From positions 178,998,303 through 179,062,302 of the forward strand of contig OX465579.1 in the NCBI GenBank assembly GCA_950022655.1: 64,000 nucleotides of DNA. The letters run 5' to 3'. The notes under the pieces were generated by a model. The model had not been told where the DNA came from. It made no database searches and saw only the letters and a program-made list of their open reading frames with translations. Made by a program: the position numbers and the translations under genes. Of the stretch, positions 21,961 to 33,281 are shown one piece after another. This stretch comes from Alentia gelatinosa (taxonomy: Eukaryota > Annelida > Polychaeta > Phyllodocida > Polynoidae). Positions within the stretch are counted from its first letter, which is position 1, and each line of letters opens with the position of its first letter.

Positions 21961-23344
21961 ACAGCCTTTCGACCTTAAAGAAACTCTCAAACTGAGCACC
22001 ACAGTGACCTAGTTTCGTGACGACACAAGAAGTAGTGTAGCATTGACGAAAGTGGCGTTTTTCTCAGGATACATTCCTGGGCTCGCTTCTAAGCTCCGGC
22101 CAAGAGATCAATTCCTTTTACAGGGCAAGACACGTAGCACCCATTATATTTGAAATCTGGTATAATAAAAAAGGGAAAACGGTTCATAATATTTCACCAA
22201 AATAATTACAAATCAAACTCTGACAGAAATTACGGCACTTCATAACATGCACTAGAATAGAAAAAAACAAAAATGCCACTTGTTTTTAACCAATCAGAAT
22301 GGCTTAACGGAATATTCAAACATGTTGTGAGCGACCCTTTTTACAGGTAGCTCGGTCCAGTTTTATCTGATGAGAGTCTGAAGCCGCTTGCCTTCTTTTG
22401 ACCCGGACTTGGCGGGCCTAGAGAGCCTCTCTCTCCCGGCGCGCTCGTCCTCCCATCTCCGGCCTCGCGGGGCGTTAATTGGGGTCAATCCGCTTCCCGA
22501 ACCCTGGTTTTATGACCGACGTTTTAACGCAGTCTTCCTGTAGTACCTGTGAAACAACTGGACAACGAACTGTCACTTCATTTTATGTTCCTGTTTGTGT
22601 TCTTTATTTGTATAGATTTGTTTTATTGTATTTATTGGTTGGTTAATTGGGCTTTCATATAAAAAACGATATGGATATTGAATAACATGTATACTTGCAT
22701 GATTTTATATTACTTGGTAAAATACACTCCACTAAGTACAAAGTGTATAGTATAAGTAAGGCACTCCACGATATGATATATGTATAATTATACAAGTGGA
22801 ACACACATGTAGTTTGCATATAAAAGAAACTCCATTTTAGTTTTTAGCCTCTTGTGTAACATACCGCTCATAGCAGTGAGTATAGAATTTCTACATTTGT
22901 TAAAACTGGGAAGTGCAATCATCATTGATAATTGTAATAAAACCCAAATAATAATTACATTGTAGACAACAAAAATCAGTCTTTAGGGGATGGTGGGTGG
23001 GGAACATATTAAAAAGTGTGTTTCTAGCCATGAAAATGTGATGTTGTAAAAAGTAACGATACAACATGAACATAGCGATACCACACGATACGATCCGATA
23101 TGACTGGAGCAAAGCTTTTTTCTCATTTCTACGAATCCCTAAAGAGCAAAACTCTTTGACAAGAACCTGATATCTTAAAATTACCCAAAAATGTGTGAAT
23201 ACAAAAAAAAGTCTATTTCCTAAACATATAATTCAATGTAAGACATTGGCAAGAGGTTGGTAGAATATAGTACAGATTGGGTGCAGTTTTGCCTTCAGTT
23301 TTACATTCCTGCAGAAGGATGGTATTTTTAATGTTTGAACATAA
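21961..23344. other. 1.4 kb AT-rich spacer, no gene seen
   Basis: A short CpG-rich patch occurs at 22380-22480 (CCCGGCGCGCTCG). The remainder is AT-rich with runs of A/T. I find no open frame with gene-like content. Confidence 0.45.
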
Positions 23345-23578
23345 AAGCGAAGTAGGGATGAAGATCGTTTAGATAAGATTGAGCGGAAAACTAGAGCAGG
23401 CCAAGGCCCAAGGCTACTTGATAAAGATTTTAGAATCGAAGCATACCGTAGAAGTATAGACTACAAAACAACTCATTTCTGGAACCAGTTACCAGCTGAT
23501 ATAAGAAAACTAGGAAATTACGATGATTTCAAGGCATACACAAGAGAAGGACTCCTTGCCCAACGCCTGACGTATTAG
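23345..23578 (+). pseudogene. C-terminal fragment of a non-LTR (LINE-like) retrotransposon ORF
   Basis: An uninterrupted 77-codon stretch follows an upstream TAA and ends in TAG at 23576-23578. It includes RAGQGPRLLDKDF, a basic segment (EAYRRSIDYKTT), and HFWNQLPADIR followed by DDFKAYTREGLL. An FWNxLPxxIR motif followed by a DxFKxxxR helix near a stop codon is characteristic of the far C-terminus of CR1/L2/Jockey-group LINE polyproteins. The reverse transcriptase domain is absent, so it is 5'-truncated. About 300 bp of AT-rich 3' UTR-like sequence with A-runs follows. Alternative: an unrelated small gene, less likely. Confidence 0.6.
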
Positions 23579-24032
23579 TAAAATGTTTATGGTCACTAAA
23601 TACGAGGATCTCCAACCAGCCACCACCCACAAAGGTAAACATAGTAAGGCATGATACCAATGCTGACAACTCATTGTACATATCATTACATATTAGTCAC
23701 ACACTACCATCTAGCGTACCTGTTTAATGTAGGAAAGGCCTAGCCTTCTTATATTGTATATATGTTGCTCTTTACTATATACCAAGAATGAATAATGGAA
23801 AGAAATTGGCCCTACCGAAAATAGGGTTAAGTATAAGCCTAGTAGTGTATCCAGAATAAAGATCTACATAAAAAAAAGCAACAAAAAAAGCGATCCCCTT
23901 GTACTACGATGACTGTTATTCACTGTACTCCAGTCCTGATACTCACAGAGCTCCTGGTATCTCTGTACTGAGACGGAGTCGCGCCCTTATTACAAACCTC
24001 CGGCGTTACGCGACACACACAGCGCCTTTATC
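23579..24032. other. Probable LINE 3' tail and spacer
   Basis: AT-rich sequence ending in A-runs (TAAAAAAAAGCAACAAAAAA near 23870-23890) follows the LINE fragment. It may be its 3' untranslated region. Beyond that lies unremarkable sequence. Confidence 0.45.
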
Positions 24033-24129
24033 ATGGATGTGGAGGAGGGCCGAGATGACGGGGTGGTTTTAGACGGAGCTGACTCAGGGAACCTCTCCTC
24101 GGTCTGTGAGCGGAGATTGGAGGGCAGAG

Positions 24130-24448
24130 TCGTCACGCCTACACCAGCCCCCGCCCGCCGACAGTCGTCACGCCTACACCAGCCCCCGCCCGCCGACAGT
24201 CGTCACGCCTACACCAGCCCCCGCCCGCCGACAGTCGTCACGCCGACACCAGCCCCGCCCGCCGACAGTCGTCACGCCTACACCAGCCCCGCCCGCCGAC
24301 AGTCGTCACGCCTACACCAGCCCCCGCCCGCCGACAGTCGTCACGCCTACACCAGCCCCCGCCCGCCGACAGTTGTCACGCCGACACCAGCCCCCGCCCG
24401 CCGACAGTCGTCACGCCTACACCAGCCCCGCCCGCCGACATCCCCGCA
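24130..24448. repeat. 35-bp minisatellite, about 9 copies
   Basis: The unit is GTCGTCACGCCTACACCAGC followed by CCCCGCCCGCCGACA. One-base length variants shift the frame, so the associated Pro/Thr-rich open frames are not coding. Confidence 0.94.
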
Positions 24449-24461
24449 CACACTAACGGCG

Positions 24462-24900
24462 GGCGTCCACCAACCACGACAAGGCTGCGACAAGAGCCGA
24501 CAGGAAAGTTCCAATCACAGCCTTATCGCAGCCTTGTCGTGAGAAGGGGGGCTTTACGACAGCATTGTCGGGGCGTGTCGTAGACGTTACTGGTTCCCGT
24601 AAAAAAGGTGTTCATGGTCCCGACACACTACGACAATGATATTGAGGAAACCACGACACTCCACGACAAGGTTCCAGTCGTGGCAAAAATCGAACATGTT
24701 CGATTTCGTGGTAGCCTTGTCGAAAGGGCCCCCGACAAGCTCCCAGTCACAGCTTGTCGTGGCCTTGTCGTAGCCTCTTGTCGGGAACTAGGGTCCACCA
24801 ACCACGACTAGGCTACGACAAGGCCTCCAATCGTAGGCCTGTCGTGGACCTTGTCGGGAAGCCGTTGTCGTAGCCTTGTGGTGGTTGGTGGACGCCCCCC
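24462..24900. mobile_element. Foldback transposon with CGTCCACCAACCACGACAAG termini
   Basis: The left end GCGTCCACCAACCACGACAA is mirrored by TTGTGGTGGTTGGTGGACGC on the right. The ~440-bp interior is packed with CGACAAGG and its complement CCTTGTCG in both orientations, at least 15 occurrences. A second copy (24906-25143) follows immediately. No transposase is present. Confidence 0.8.
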
Positions 24901-24905
24901 TTAGA

Positions 24906-25143
24906 GGGTGCGTCCACCAACCACGACAAGGCTACGACAAGTGCCGACATGAAAGTTCCAATCGTAGCCTTGTCGCAGCCTTGTCGTGAGAAGAGCATTG
25001 TCGGGACAACGGTGTCGGGGCATGTCGTAGACGTTACCGGTTTCCGTAAAAAAGGCGCCCATGGTTCCGACACACTACGACAATGATATAGAGGAAACCA
25101 CAACACTCCACGACAAAGGTCCAGTCGTAGCAAAAATCGAACA
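24906..25143. mobile_element. Second, truncated copy of the CGACAAGG foldback element
   Basis: It begins GGGTGCGTCCACCAACCACG and follows the first copy closely (GAAAGTTCCAATCGTAGCC, GACACACTACGACAATGATA, GCAAAAATCGAACA). It stops at about 25143, where the first copy enters its second half. Internal deletions are visible near 24990. Confidence 0.8.
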
Positions 25144-25441
25144 CAGGGCTGTCTACACATCTCTAGGGCTACTTCTCACTCACTGAGCTACGTACCTGCC
25201 TTCACAATCTGTCCCTGCCTATTAGTCACACATAGACATCATAGATCTTAGAAACACTGAAGTATCTTGAGCAACGGTCTACCACCGAACAAGGCTCCTT
25301 TAGGATGAACATGGATTGGTGTCTCTTCTTGTCATTCCCTCGTCCATATCACAGACAGAGACGTGTTACCTTCTGACCCCGTCGTCATGTAGGGTCCTTT
25401 ATTAAACGTGCCCCTGGTCCGCAAACACCGTGACATGACCG
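25144..25441. other. Spacer
   Basis: Single-copy-looking sequence without recognised elements. Confidence 0.4.
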
Positions 25442-25708
25442 ATAATCTCACCCCGGATACCTCAGTACCCATAGATCTCATACTCCACGGCCGTGAAGGT
25501 AGTGTACCTAATACTCAATGTCTAACTGGGTGATTTATTTTATAGATTAATAATGTTATACGGGGTGACATAAAATCAGAAACCCACTCGGTGAAAATAA
25601 CTGGGTCCGCACTCGACCTGGTTTTAACCACACTCTACTTCATAAATTACTCTGAAGTCAAACTCGGTGAAGTACGGACTGAGTTATTTTCATCTCGTGG
25701 GGTGACCG
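25442..25708. mobile_element. Foldback MITE family B, copy 1
   Basis: The left terminus is ATAATCTCACCCCGG. An internal ACGGGGTGACATAAAATC and a palindrome (CTGGGTCCGCACTCG against GTACGGACTGAGTTATTTT) follow. It matches the elements at 32306-32600 and 58503-58789. Confidence 0.75.
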
Positions 25709-26035
25709 TGTAAAGTACTCCTACTTTGACACACAGAGGTGAATAGCGCCTGACTTCAGACGTCTGACGAGTGTGTCCTCTCAGAAAGTGTCCGCGCTAG
25801 CCGCCTGTCCACATGACCATCGTTTGTTGCGTTTTTTATCCATCCGATGAATTCATTCCAGTAATTGCGATATGAAAGGGTATAACAGAAGGAGTTATTT
25901 CTTTGCTCTATTAGCACAAAGGGACTATTTTCCCGTATACCCTTGCTTTGAGGTAACAGATTTCAATTACAGTTATGGCATCTGACAACATTTTTATCAT
26001 GGGTCGTGGGTTTACTGAGTCACCATACATTTTCA
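25709..26035. other. Spacer, no features seen
   Basis: AT-rich sequence with no recognisable element. Confidence 0.4.
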
Positions 26036-26765
26036 ATGGGGTCTTTGTATGTGTTTTACGGTGTTTTACGGTACGGCTGGGGGCGGTGTTTTCACACCTG
26101 TGGTTTACATAACGGCTGGCGGTATGGTGTGTTTTCACACCTGTATTTTTCCAGTAGGACTGACTGTGATTTGTTTTCACAACTATGTTTAACAGTACGG
26201 CTGACTGTGGTGTGTTTTCACACCTGTGTTTTACAGTACGGCTGACTGCGTTGTGTTTTCACACCTGTAGTTTACAATACGGCTTGCCGTGTTATGTTTT
26301 ACACCTGTGGTTTACGGTACGGCTGGAGGTGCTGTGTTTTCACACCGGTGGTTTACAATACGGGTGGTGGTGCTGTGTTTTCACACCTGTGGTTTACAGT
26401 ATGGCTGACTGTATGGTGTTTTCACACCTGTGGTTTACAGTACGACTGACTGCGTTGTGTTTTCACACCTGTGGTTTACAGTACGACTGGCTGTGTTGTG
26501 TTTTCACACCTGTCTGTGTTTTCTCAGTACGACTGGCGGTGCTGTGATTTCACACCTGTGGTTTTCAGTACGGCTGATCGTGTGTTTTCACACCTGTGCT
26601 TTTTTCTTAACGGCTGCCTGTACGGTGTTTTCACACCTGTGTTTTCTCAGTACGGCTGGCGGTGTTGTGTTTTCACACCTGTGGTTTTCAGTACGGCTGA
26701 TGGTCGTGTGTTTTCACACCTGTGCTTTTTTCATAACGGCTGACTCTATTGTTGTCTTCACCTGG
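26036..26765. repeat. ~43-bp minisatellite (GTGTTTTCACACCTGTGGTT)
   Basis: About 16 copies contain GTGTTTTCACACCTGTGGTT followed by TACAGTACGGCTGACTG. Copies are diverged at the left and more uniform in the middle. Confidence 0.94.
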
Positions 26766-26874
26766 CGGCCCGTGTTAAGTGGTGCGCATGCTCCGTGACG
26801 GTTCCGTGCGCCGCTGACTATGATTTCAGATCGTGTTTAGATCGGATCGACATTGATCTCCGCCGGATAAGACC

Positions 26875-26950
26875 CGCGGGGGGCCGAGGAAGGGGAGCGG
26901 GGGAGCGGGGGGAGCGGGGGGAGAAGCGGGGGAGCGGGGGGAGGGGCACA
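26875..26950. repeat. GGGGGAGC G-rich short tandem repeat
   Basis: Runs of GGGGGAGCGGGG. G-quadruplex potential on the + strand. Confidence 0.8.
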
Positions 26951-27099
26951 GCGGGTCTCCAGCCTCGACCGTTAAAAATGCAACAACGCCCATCGACATT
27001 TCACGGCAATTACATCGGGATCAGTTCAATGTATTCATCTCACCGCCGAATCCATTTAAATGCTCGCAATTGAAACTTCAAAGCGTGGGTAGTCCTTGA

Positions 27100-29805
27100 T
27101 TGACCTCGATGTGCATCCACATCTCAACCTAGCCCTCCCCTCCTATGTCCTGGTCCCCCATCCACATCCCCACTCAGCCCTCCCCTCCTCCCTCCTGGTA
27201 CCCCATATACATCCCACTCAGCCCTCCCCTCCTCTAACCTGGTACCCCATCCACATCCCACTCAGCCCTCCCCTCCTCCCTCCTGGTACCCCATCCACAT
27301 CCAACTCAGCCCTCCCCTCCTCTAACCTGGTCCCCCATCCACATCCCACTCAGCCCTCCCCTCCTCCCTCCTGGTACCCCATATACATCCCACTCAGCCC
27401 TCCCCTCCTCTGTCCTGGTCCCCCATCCACATCCCACTCAGCCCTCCCCTCCCCTCTCCTGGTCCCCCATCCTCATCCCACTCAGCCCTCCCCTCCCCTC
27501 TCCTGGTCCCCCATCCACATCCCACTCAGCCCTCCCCTCCTCCCTCCTGGTACCCCATCCACATCCCACTCAGCCCTCCCTTCCTCTGTCCTGGTACCCC
27601 ATCCACATCCCACTCAGCCCTCCCCTCTCCTGGTCCCCCATCCACATCCCACTCAGCCCTCCCCTCTCCTGGTCCCCCATCCACATCCCACTCAGCCCTC
27701 CCCTCCCCTCTCCTGGTACCCCATCCACATCCCACTCAGCCCTCCCCTCCCCTCTCCTGGTCCCCCACCCACATCCCACTCAGCCCTCCCCTCCTCTGTC
27801 CTGGTACCCCATCCACATCCCACTTAGCCCTCCTCTGTCCTGGTACCCCATCCACATCCCACTCAGCCCTCCCCTCCTCTAACCTGGTACCCCATCCACA
27901 TCCCACTCAGCCCTCCCCTCCTCCCTCCTGGTACCCCATCCACATCCCACTCAGCCCTCCCCTCCTCTAACCTGGTCCCCCATCCACATCCCACTCAGCC
28001 CTCCCCTCCTCCCTCCTGGTACCCCATATACATCCCACTCAGCCCTCCCCTCCTCTGTCCTGGTCCCCCATCCACATCCCACTCAGCCCTCCCCTCCCCT
28101 CTCCTGGTCCCCCATCCTCATCCCACTCAGCCCTCCCCTCCCCTCTCCTGGTCCCCCATCCACATCCCACTCAGCCCTCCCCTCCTCCCTCCTGGTACCC
28201 CATCCACATCCCACTCAGCCCTCCCTTCCTCTGTCCTGGTACCCCATCCACATCCCACTCAGCCCTCCCCTCTCCTGGTCCCCCATCCACATCCCACTCA
28301 GCCCTCCCCTCTCCTGGTCCCCCATCCACATCCCACTCAGCCCTCCCCTCCCCTCTCCTGGTACCCCATCCACATCCCACTCAGCCCTCCCCTCTCCTGG
28401 TCCCCCATACACATCCCACTCAGCCCTCCCTTCCTCTGTCCTGGTACCCCATCCACAACTCCACTCAGCCCTCCCCTCCCCTCTCCTGGTCCCCCACCCA
28501 CATCCCACTCAGCCCTCCCCTCCTCTGTCCTGGTACCCCATCCACATCCCACTTAGCCCTCCTCTGTCCTGGTACCCCATCCACATCCCACTCAGCCCTC
28601 CCCTCCTCTGTCCTGGTACCCCATCCACATCCCACTCAGCCCTCCCCTCTCCTGGTCCCCCATCCACATCCCACTCAGCCCTCCCCTCCTCTCTCCTGGT
28701 CCCCCATCCACATCCCACTTAGCCCTCCCCTCTCCTGGTACCCCATCCACATCCCCACTCAGCCCTCCCCTCCTCTAACCTGGTACCCCATCCACATCCC
28801 ACTCAGCCCTCCCTTCCTCTGTCCTGGTCCCCCATCCACATCCCACTCAGCCCTCTCCTCTCCTGGTACCCCATCCACATCCCCACTCAGCCCTCCCCTC
28901 CTCTAACCTGGTCCCCCATCCACATCCCACTCAGCCCTCCCCTCCTCTGTCCTGGTACCCCATCCACATCCCACTCAGCCCTCCCCTCCTCTGTCCTGGT
29001 ACCCCATCCACATCTCCACTCAGCCCTCCCCTCATCCCTCCTGGTCCCCCATCCACATCCCACTCAGCCCTCCCCTCCTCCCTCCTGGTCCCCCATCCAC
29101 ATCCCACTCAGCCCTCCCCTCATCCCTCCTGGTCCCCCATCCACATCCCACTCAGCCCTCCCCTCCTCCCTCCTGGTACCCCATCCACATCCCACTCAGC
29201 CCTCCCCTCCTCTGTCCTGGTACCCCATCCACATCCCACTCAGCCCTCCCCTCTCCTGGTACCCCATCCACATCCCACTCAGCCCTCCCCTCCTCTGTCC
29301 TGGTACCCCATCCACATCCCACTCAGCCCTCCCCTCATCCCTCCTGGTCCCCCATCCACAACCCACTCAGCCCTCCCCTCCTCCCTCCTGGTACCCCATC
29401 CACATCCCCACTCAGCCCTCCCCTCCTCTCTCCTGGTACCCCATCCACATCCCACTCAGCCCTCCCCTCCTCTGTCCTGGTCCCCCATCCACATCTCCAC
29501 TCAGCCCTCACCTCCTCCCTCCTGGTACCCCATCCACATCTCCACTCAGCCCTCCCCTCCTCTCTCCTGGTACCCCATCCACATCCCACTCAGCCCTCCC
29601 CTCCTCTCTCCTGGTACCCCATCCACATCCCACTCAGCCCTCCCTCCTCTCTCCTGGTACCCCATCCACATCCCACTCAGCCCTCACCTCCTCTCTCCTG
29701 GTACCCCATCCACATCTCCACTCAGCCCTCCCCTCCTCTGTCCTGGTACCCCATCCACATCCCACTCAGCCCTCACCTCCTCCCTCCTGGTACCCAATCT
29801 ACATC
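27100..29805. repeat. 2.7-kb minisatellite, ~43-bp unit, with 645-bp higher-order duplication
   Basis: The unit is CCATCCACATCCCACTCAGC followed by CCTCCCCTCCTCTGTCCTGGTACC, in about 60 copies with variants such as TAACCTGG and CATATACATC. The rare variant CATCCTCATCCCA appears at about 27469 and again about 645 bp later in the same variant order, so a multi-unit block was duplicated. Pro/Ser/His-rich open frames are artefacts. Confidence 0.97.
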
Positions 29806-29819
29806 TCCCTTCCCCTTAT

Positions 29820-30385
29820 TATAGCGTACTTGTATATATACGTTGCCTAAAGGTTAGTGTGGTCACACATAGACTTCCAGCATGTTGAAAAAACTATCCC
29901 TTCACTATCTGCGTACTATTCACTGTGATATTGGGAAAGGAGCAGGGTGTCAGTGTCTTAGAGGCATGCCCAGCTGACCATGACCAATCACTCAAGACCG
30001 AAATACCTCAAGACCCTGTGGTGCTTGATATGTTTGGATCTTTTTTTAAATTTTTGTTATTTCCATTCAAACAGTTCTAACTAGTGTTAGATCTTCCACT
30101 GCAGGGAATTACATGCTCTATAACAAAAGTACACTCTCTTTACACTTAGACAAAATACAAGTTTTAGGTTATAAAGTAACAACAATAGTGATATTATGAT
30201 TATGGTAATAATAACAACTAATATGAACAGTACAGACTCAGGCAGTTGCAGAAACATCAAGTTGACTTGGTGCAAATGGGTTACAGAAAACTATCCATGG
30301 ACCGAATATAACCCAAACTTTTTAATTGCTATTCATTTATCATTGCATGCTCATTCATCAAGGATGAACATACCATATATAGTTG
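29820..30385. repeat. Dispersed repeat, copy 1, adjoining the array
   Basis: Shares GTTGCCTAAAGGT, AACTATCCCTTCACTATCTG, GCTTGATATGTTTGGATC and TTCATCAAGGATGAACAT with 31835-32165 in the same orientation. It has about 190 bp extra at 30035-30225 (AT-rich), which may be an insertion. It begins within tens of bases of the end of the 27.1-29.8 kb array. Confidence 0.8.
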
Positions 30386-30394
30386 TGTTACCAG

Positions 30395-30600
30395 TGGGGG
30401 TACACCCCCTCCCCACCGACCCACCACCCCTCACGGGGTTCTCAGCTTACCCTCGTCAGCGGTATCCGTATGTAGGTCACGTCAGGGCCGACCTCCTATT
30501 GGTCACTCTATCCTCCTTCTCCGCCAATCACAGCTCTAGGATTTAACCAATTATGACGTCACGGGGTCAGAGGCCCTGACCTTGGCGCGCTCATGTTTCT
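30395..30600. promoter_or_regulatory. CCAAT/CRE cluster in CpG-rich DNA
   Basis: TCCTATTGGTCAC, CGCCAATCACAG and AACCAATTATG (three CCAAT-type sites) precede TGACGTCA at 30554-30561. This architecture is typical of animal housekeeping promoters. No exon could be identified on either side. Confidence 0.4.
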
Positions 30601-30607
30601 GCCCGGA

Positions 30608-30705
30608 TTCGGGTTGGCGGGGGGCGGCGGGGGGGGGGGGTGGAGGGGCTGGAGGCACTGCCCGGAGGGGGGGGGGGAGGGGGGGGGACGGGGGGCTGAT
30701 GACCA
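30608..30705. repeat. Poly-G and GGGGGGAGG runs
   Basis: Guanine runs of 8-14 alternate with short spacers. G-quadruplex potential and likely sequencing difficulty. Confidence 0.85.
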
Positions 30706-30837
30706 ATCCGCCGCCCCTGCCGGCCAGCCCCGGTTTTTGATGACAAATATGATCACTTTCCTCCTGGCGAGGAAGCAGCCCAGAATTAGCTTCCCTTTCC
30801 ATCCATTGCTCATTTCCTGAGTTGCCGTCACAGGTAA

Positions 30838-31720
30838 AGGGGGGAGGGAGGAGGAGAGGGGGGAGGGAGGAGGGGAGGGGTGGAGTATGGATAGATGGAG
30901 AATGTGTTGCTAGGTGGTGTTGTAGGTTTAGGAAGGTGTAGGGGAGTGTAGATAGATGGTGTGTGTTGGTAGGTAGTGGTATAGGTGTAGGAATGTGGTG
31001 GTAGGGGAGTATAGATAGATGGTGTGTGTGTTAGGTAATGGTGTAGGTGTAGGAAGGTGGTGTAGGGGGGTATAGATAGATGGTGTGTGTTGGTATGTAG
31101 TGGTGTAGGTGTAGGAAGGTGGTGGTAGGGGAGTATAGATAGATGGTGTGTGTGTTATGTAGTGGTGTAGGTGTAGGAAGGTGGTGTAGGGGGTACAGAT
31201 AGATGGTGTGTGTGGTATGTAGTGGTGTAGGTGTAGGAAGGTGGTGTAGGGGGTATAGATAGATGGTGTGTGTGTTATGTAGTGTTGTAGGTGTAGGAAG
31301 GTGGTGTAGGGGGTATAAATAGATGGTGTGTGTGTGTGTGTTATGTAGTGTTGTAGGTGTAGGAAGGTGGTGTAGGGGGTATAGATAGATGGTGTGTGTG
31401 TGTGTGTTATGTAGTGTTGTAGGTGTAGGAAGGTGGTGTAGGGGGTATAGATAGATGGTGTGTGTGTGTGTGGTATGTAGTGGTGTAGGTGTAGGAAGGT
31501 GGTGTAGGGGGTATAGATAGATGGTGTGTGTGTGTGTGTTATGTAGTGTTGTAGGTGTAGGAAGGTGGTGTAGGAGGTATAGATAGATGGTGTGTGTGTG
31601 TGGTATGTAGTGTTGTAGGTGTAGGAAGGTGGTGTAGGGGAGTGTAGATAGATGGTGTGTGTGTTATGTAGTGGTGCAGGTGTACGTAGGTGGTGTAGGG
31701 GAGTGTAGATAGATGATGTG
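30838..31720. repeat. ~65-bp minisatellite (TAGATAGATGGTGTGTGTG)
   Basis: About 13 copies contain TAGATAGATGGTGTGTG and GTAGGTGTAGGAAGGTGGTG. Unit length varies from an internal (GT)n of 3 to 7 repeats, a microsatellite nested in each unit. Confidence 0.95.
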
Positions 31721-31724
31721 GGTG

Positions 31725-31805
31725 TATGTAGATGGTGGTGAGGGTGGTGAGGGTGGTGGGGAGGGTGGAGAGGATGGTGGTGAGGGTGGTGAGGGTGGTG
31801 GTTTT
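31725..31805. repeat. GGTGGTGAG short repeat
   Basis: GAGGGTGGTGAGGGTGGTGG runs for about 80 bp at the right edge of the larger array. Confidence 0.85.
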
Positions 31806-31834
31806 AGTGCAGGTGCTATTAGAGCATGCTTACA

Positions 31835-32165
31835 CACAATAAATACATTGCCTAAAGGTAAGGTTGGTCACATATAGACTTTCAGTTGCTTCCAGAAAAC
31901 TATCCCTTCACTATCTGAGAAAGGAGCAGGATGCCAGTGTCTCAGGGTTTTAGAAGCATGCTCAACTGTCCATGAACCATCACTGAAATACCTGATTGAC
32001 CTACTGGTGCTTGATGTATTTGGATACTGAACTCAGGTAGTTAAAGAGATGGCAAGTTGACTGGGTGCAAGAGGGTTACACAAAACTATCCATAGACTGA
32101 ATGTAACTCGAACCCTTTAATCATCAATCATTTACAGTTGCACGCTCATTCATCAGCGAGGAACA
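31835..32165. repeat. Dispersed repeat, copy 2, adjoining an array
   Basis: Matches 29820-30385 in order and orientation (TTGCCTAAAGGTAAGG, AACTATCCCTTCACTATCTG, GCTTGATGTATTTGGAT, TTCATCAGCGAGGAACAT) and lacks the ~190-bp extra block. It begins about 30 bp after the preceding array. Confidence 0.8.
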
Positions 32166-32305
32166 TTCTATTAGCTCCTAGTTTCGTAGAGGTTGAGAGA
32201 ATGTTACAGAAGGTGGTGAGGGTTGAGTATGTGTTTGTAGGTGGTATAAGGACGGTGTTGTACAGGGTATTTGACGCTACCTAGAAGTGGGTTTGTGATA
32301 GAGCG

Positions 32306-32600
32306 TGTTATCTCACCCCGGTATTGTTCTCCGTAGGCTTAACGTTAGGAACTCGTACTCCACGGCTGTGACGTTCGTGAACCCAATACTCAATGGCTAA
32401 TTGGGTGATTCATTTTATCAATAAATAATGTTATAGGGGTGAGATAAAATCGGAAACCCACTCGGTGAGAATAACTTGGTCCGCACTCCGCCGAGTTTGA
32501 CCGCAGAGTAATTGACTCAGCTTCGCTTCGTGAATCACTCTGCAGTCAAACTCTGTGGGATACGGACCAAGCTATTTCCATCTCGTGGGTTTCCTCCTAA
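32306..32600. mobile_element. Foldback MITE family B, best copy
   Basis: The left terminus is GTTATCTCACCCCGGTATTG. AGGCTTAACGTTAGGAACTC follows, then ATAGGGGTGAGATAAAATCG and a long palindrome (ACTTGGTCCGCACTCCG against TACGGACCAAGCTATTT) whose apex contains CAGCTTCGCTTCGTG. It has no coding capacity. Confidence 0.82.
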
Positions 32601-32639
32601 TTATATATTGTGTTAAATGACATGAAACACGTAAAGATA

Positions 32640-32650
32640 TTATGTATATA

Positions 32651-32684
<34 letters not shown>

Positions 32685-32685
32685 A
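32640..32685. repeat. (TA)n microsatellite
   Basis: TATATATATG followed by an uninterrupted (TA)n run. Confidence 0.97.
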
Positions 32686-32719
32686 CTAAAGTGACCTCAT
32701 TGTGGCATGCCACTTGTCC

Positions 32720-32880
32720 TGATCAAGCGGATAATGAAAATAAAATCGACTGATTTCAGATAAAAGCAATTGGATGCTCTTCGGCGTTGACTCCAGGCAA
32801 TATCCTAGCATACGCTCGTATATTACTACTCCTCGGAGCTCACAGCCGCTTATATCAGTAAATATTGTGTGTACATGGTG
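32720..32880. mobile_element. Eroded long-hairpin element
   Basis: ATTTCAGATAAAAGC, TTGGATGCTCTTCGGCGTTG and CTCCTCGGAGCTCACAGCCG, then ATATCAGTAAATATTGTG, resemble the two arms of the hairpin at 5461-5613 with more mismatches. Confidence 0.6.
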
Positions 32881-33281
32881 AATGGTAGTAATGGAGGCTG
32901 AAGTGGTGTAGTGTCAATGGCAGTTGTGGAAGGTCATGGTGGTAAACGGTGGACAGTAGTTATGTGGGGATGTAAATATATAAGTATGCTGTTGCCAAGC
33001 TTGATATACTCTAGGCTCTAGACAATCACTTCCTACAAAACACTATCATGTCATATCATCTCATCTTAATTCTTGTTTTTTTGTGTTTTTTTTGTTGTTT
33101 AAAAAAAATTAAAATTTCTCTTCCGTCTTACTTAAGGTATATCGCTGGGAGACCTTTTGATGTTTGACGCAATGTTCTTATAAACGGAGGTCTTCTACAG
33201 AAATATAATGCGTAGTTTATAATATATTGCAGAAGAAATATTCCTATGTAAATTATTGTTTGATATCTGTAGATTCTGGAC
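32881..33281. other. Spacer
   Basis: GTGGTAATGG-type sequence near 32880-32960, then an AT-rich tract with a T-run at 33075-33095. No gene seen. Confidence 0.4.

Noticed and set aside
27096..27827. 243-codon Pro/Ser/His-rich frame
   Set aside because: Lies within the 43-bp minisatellite and continues only by composition.
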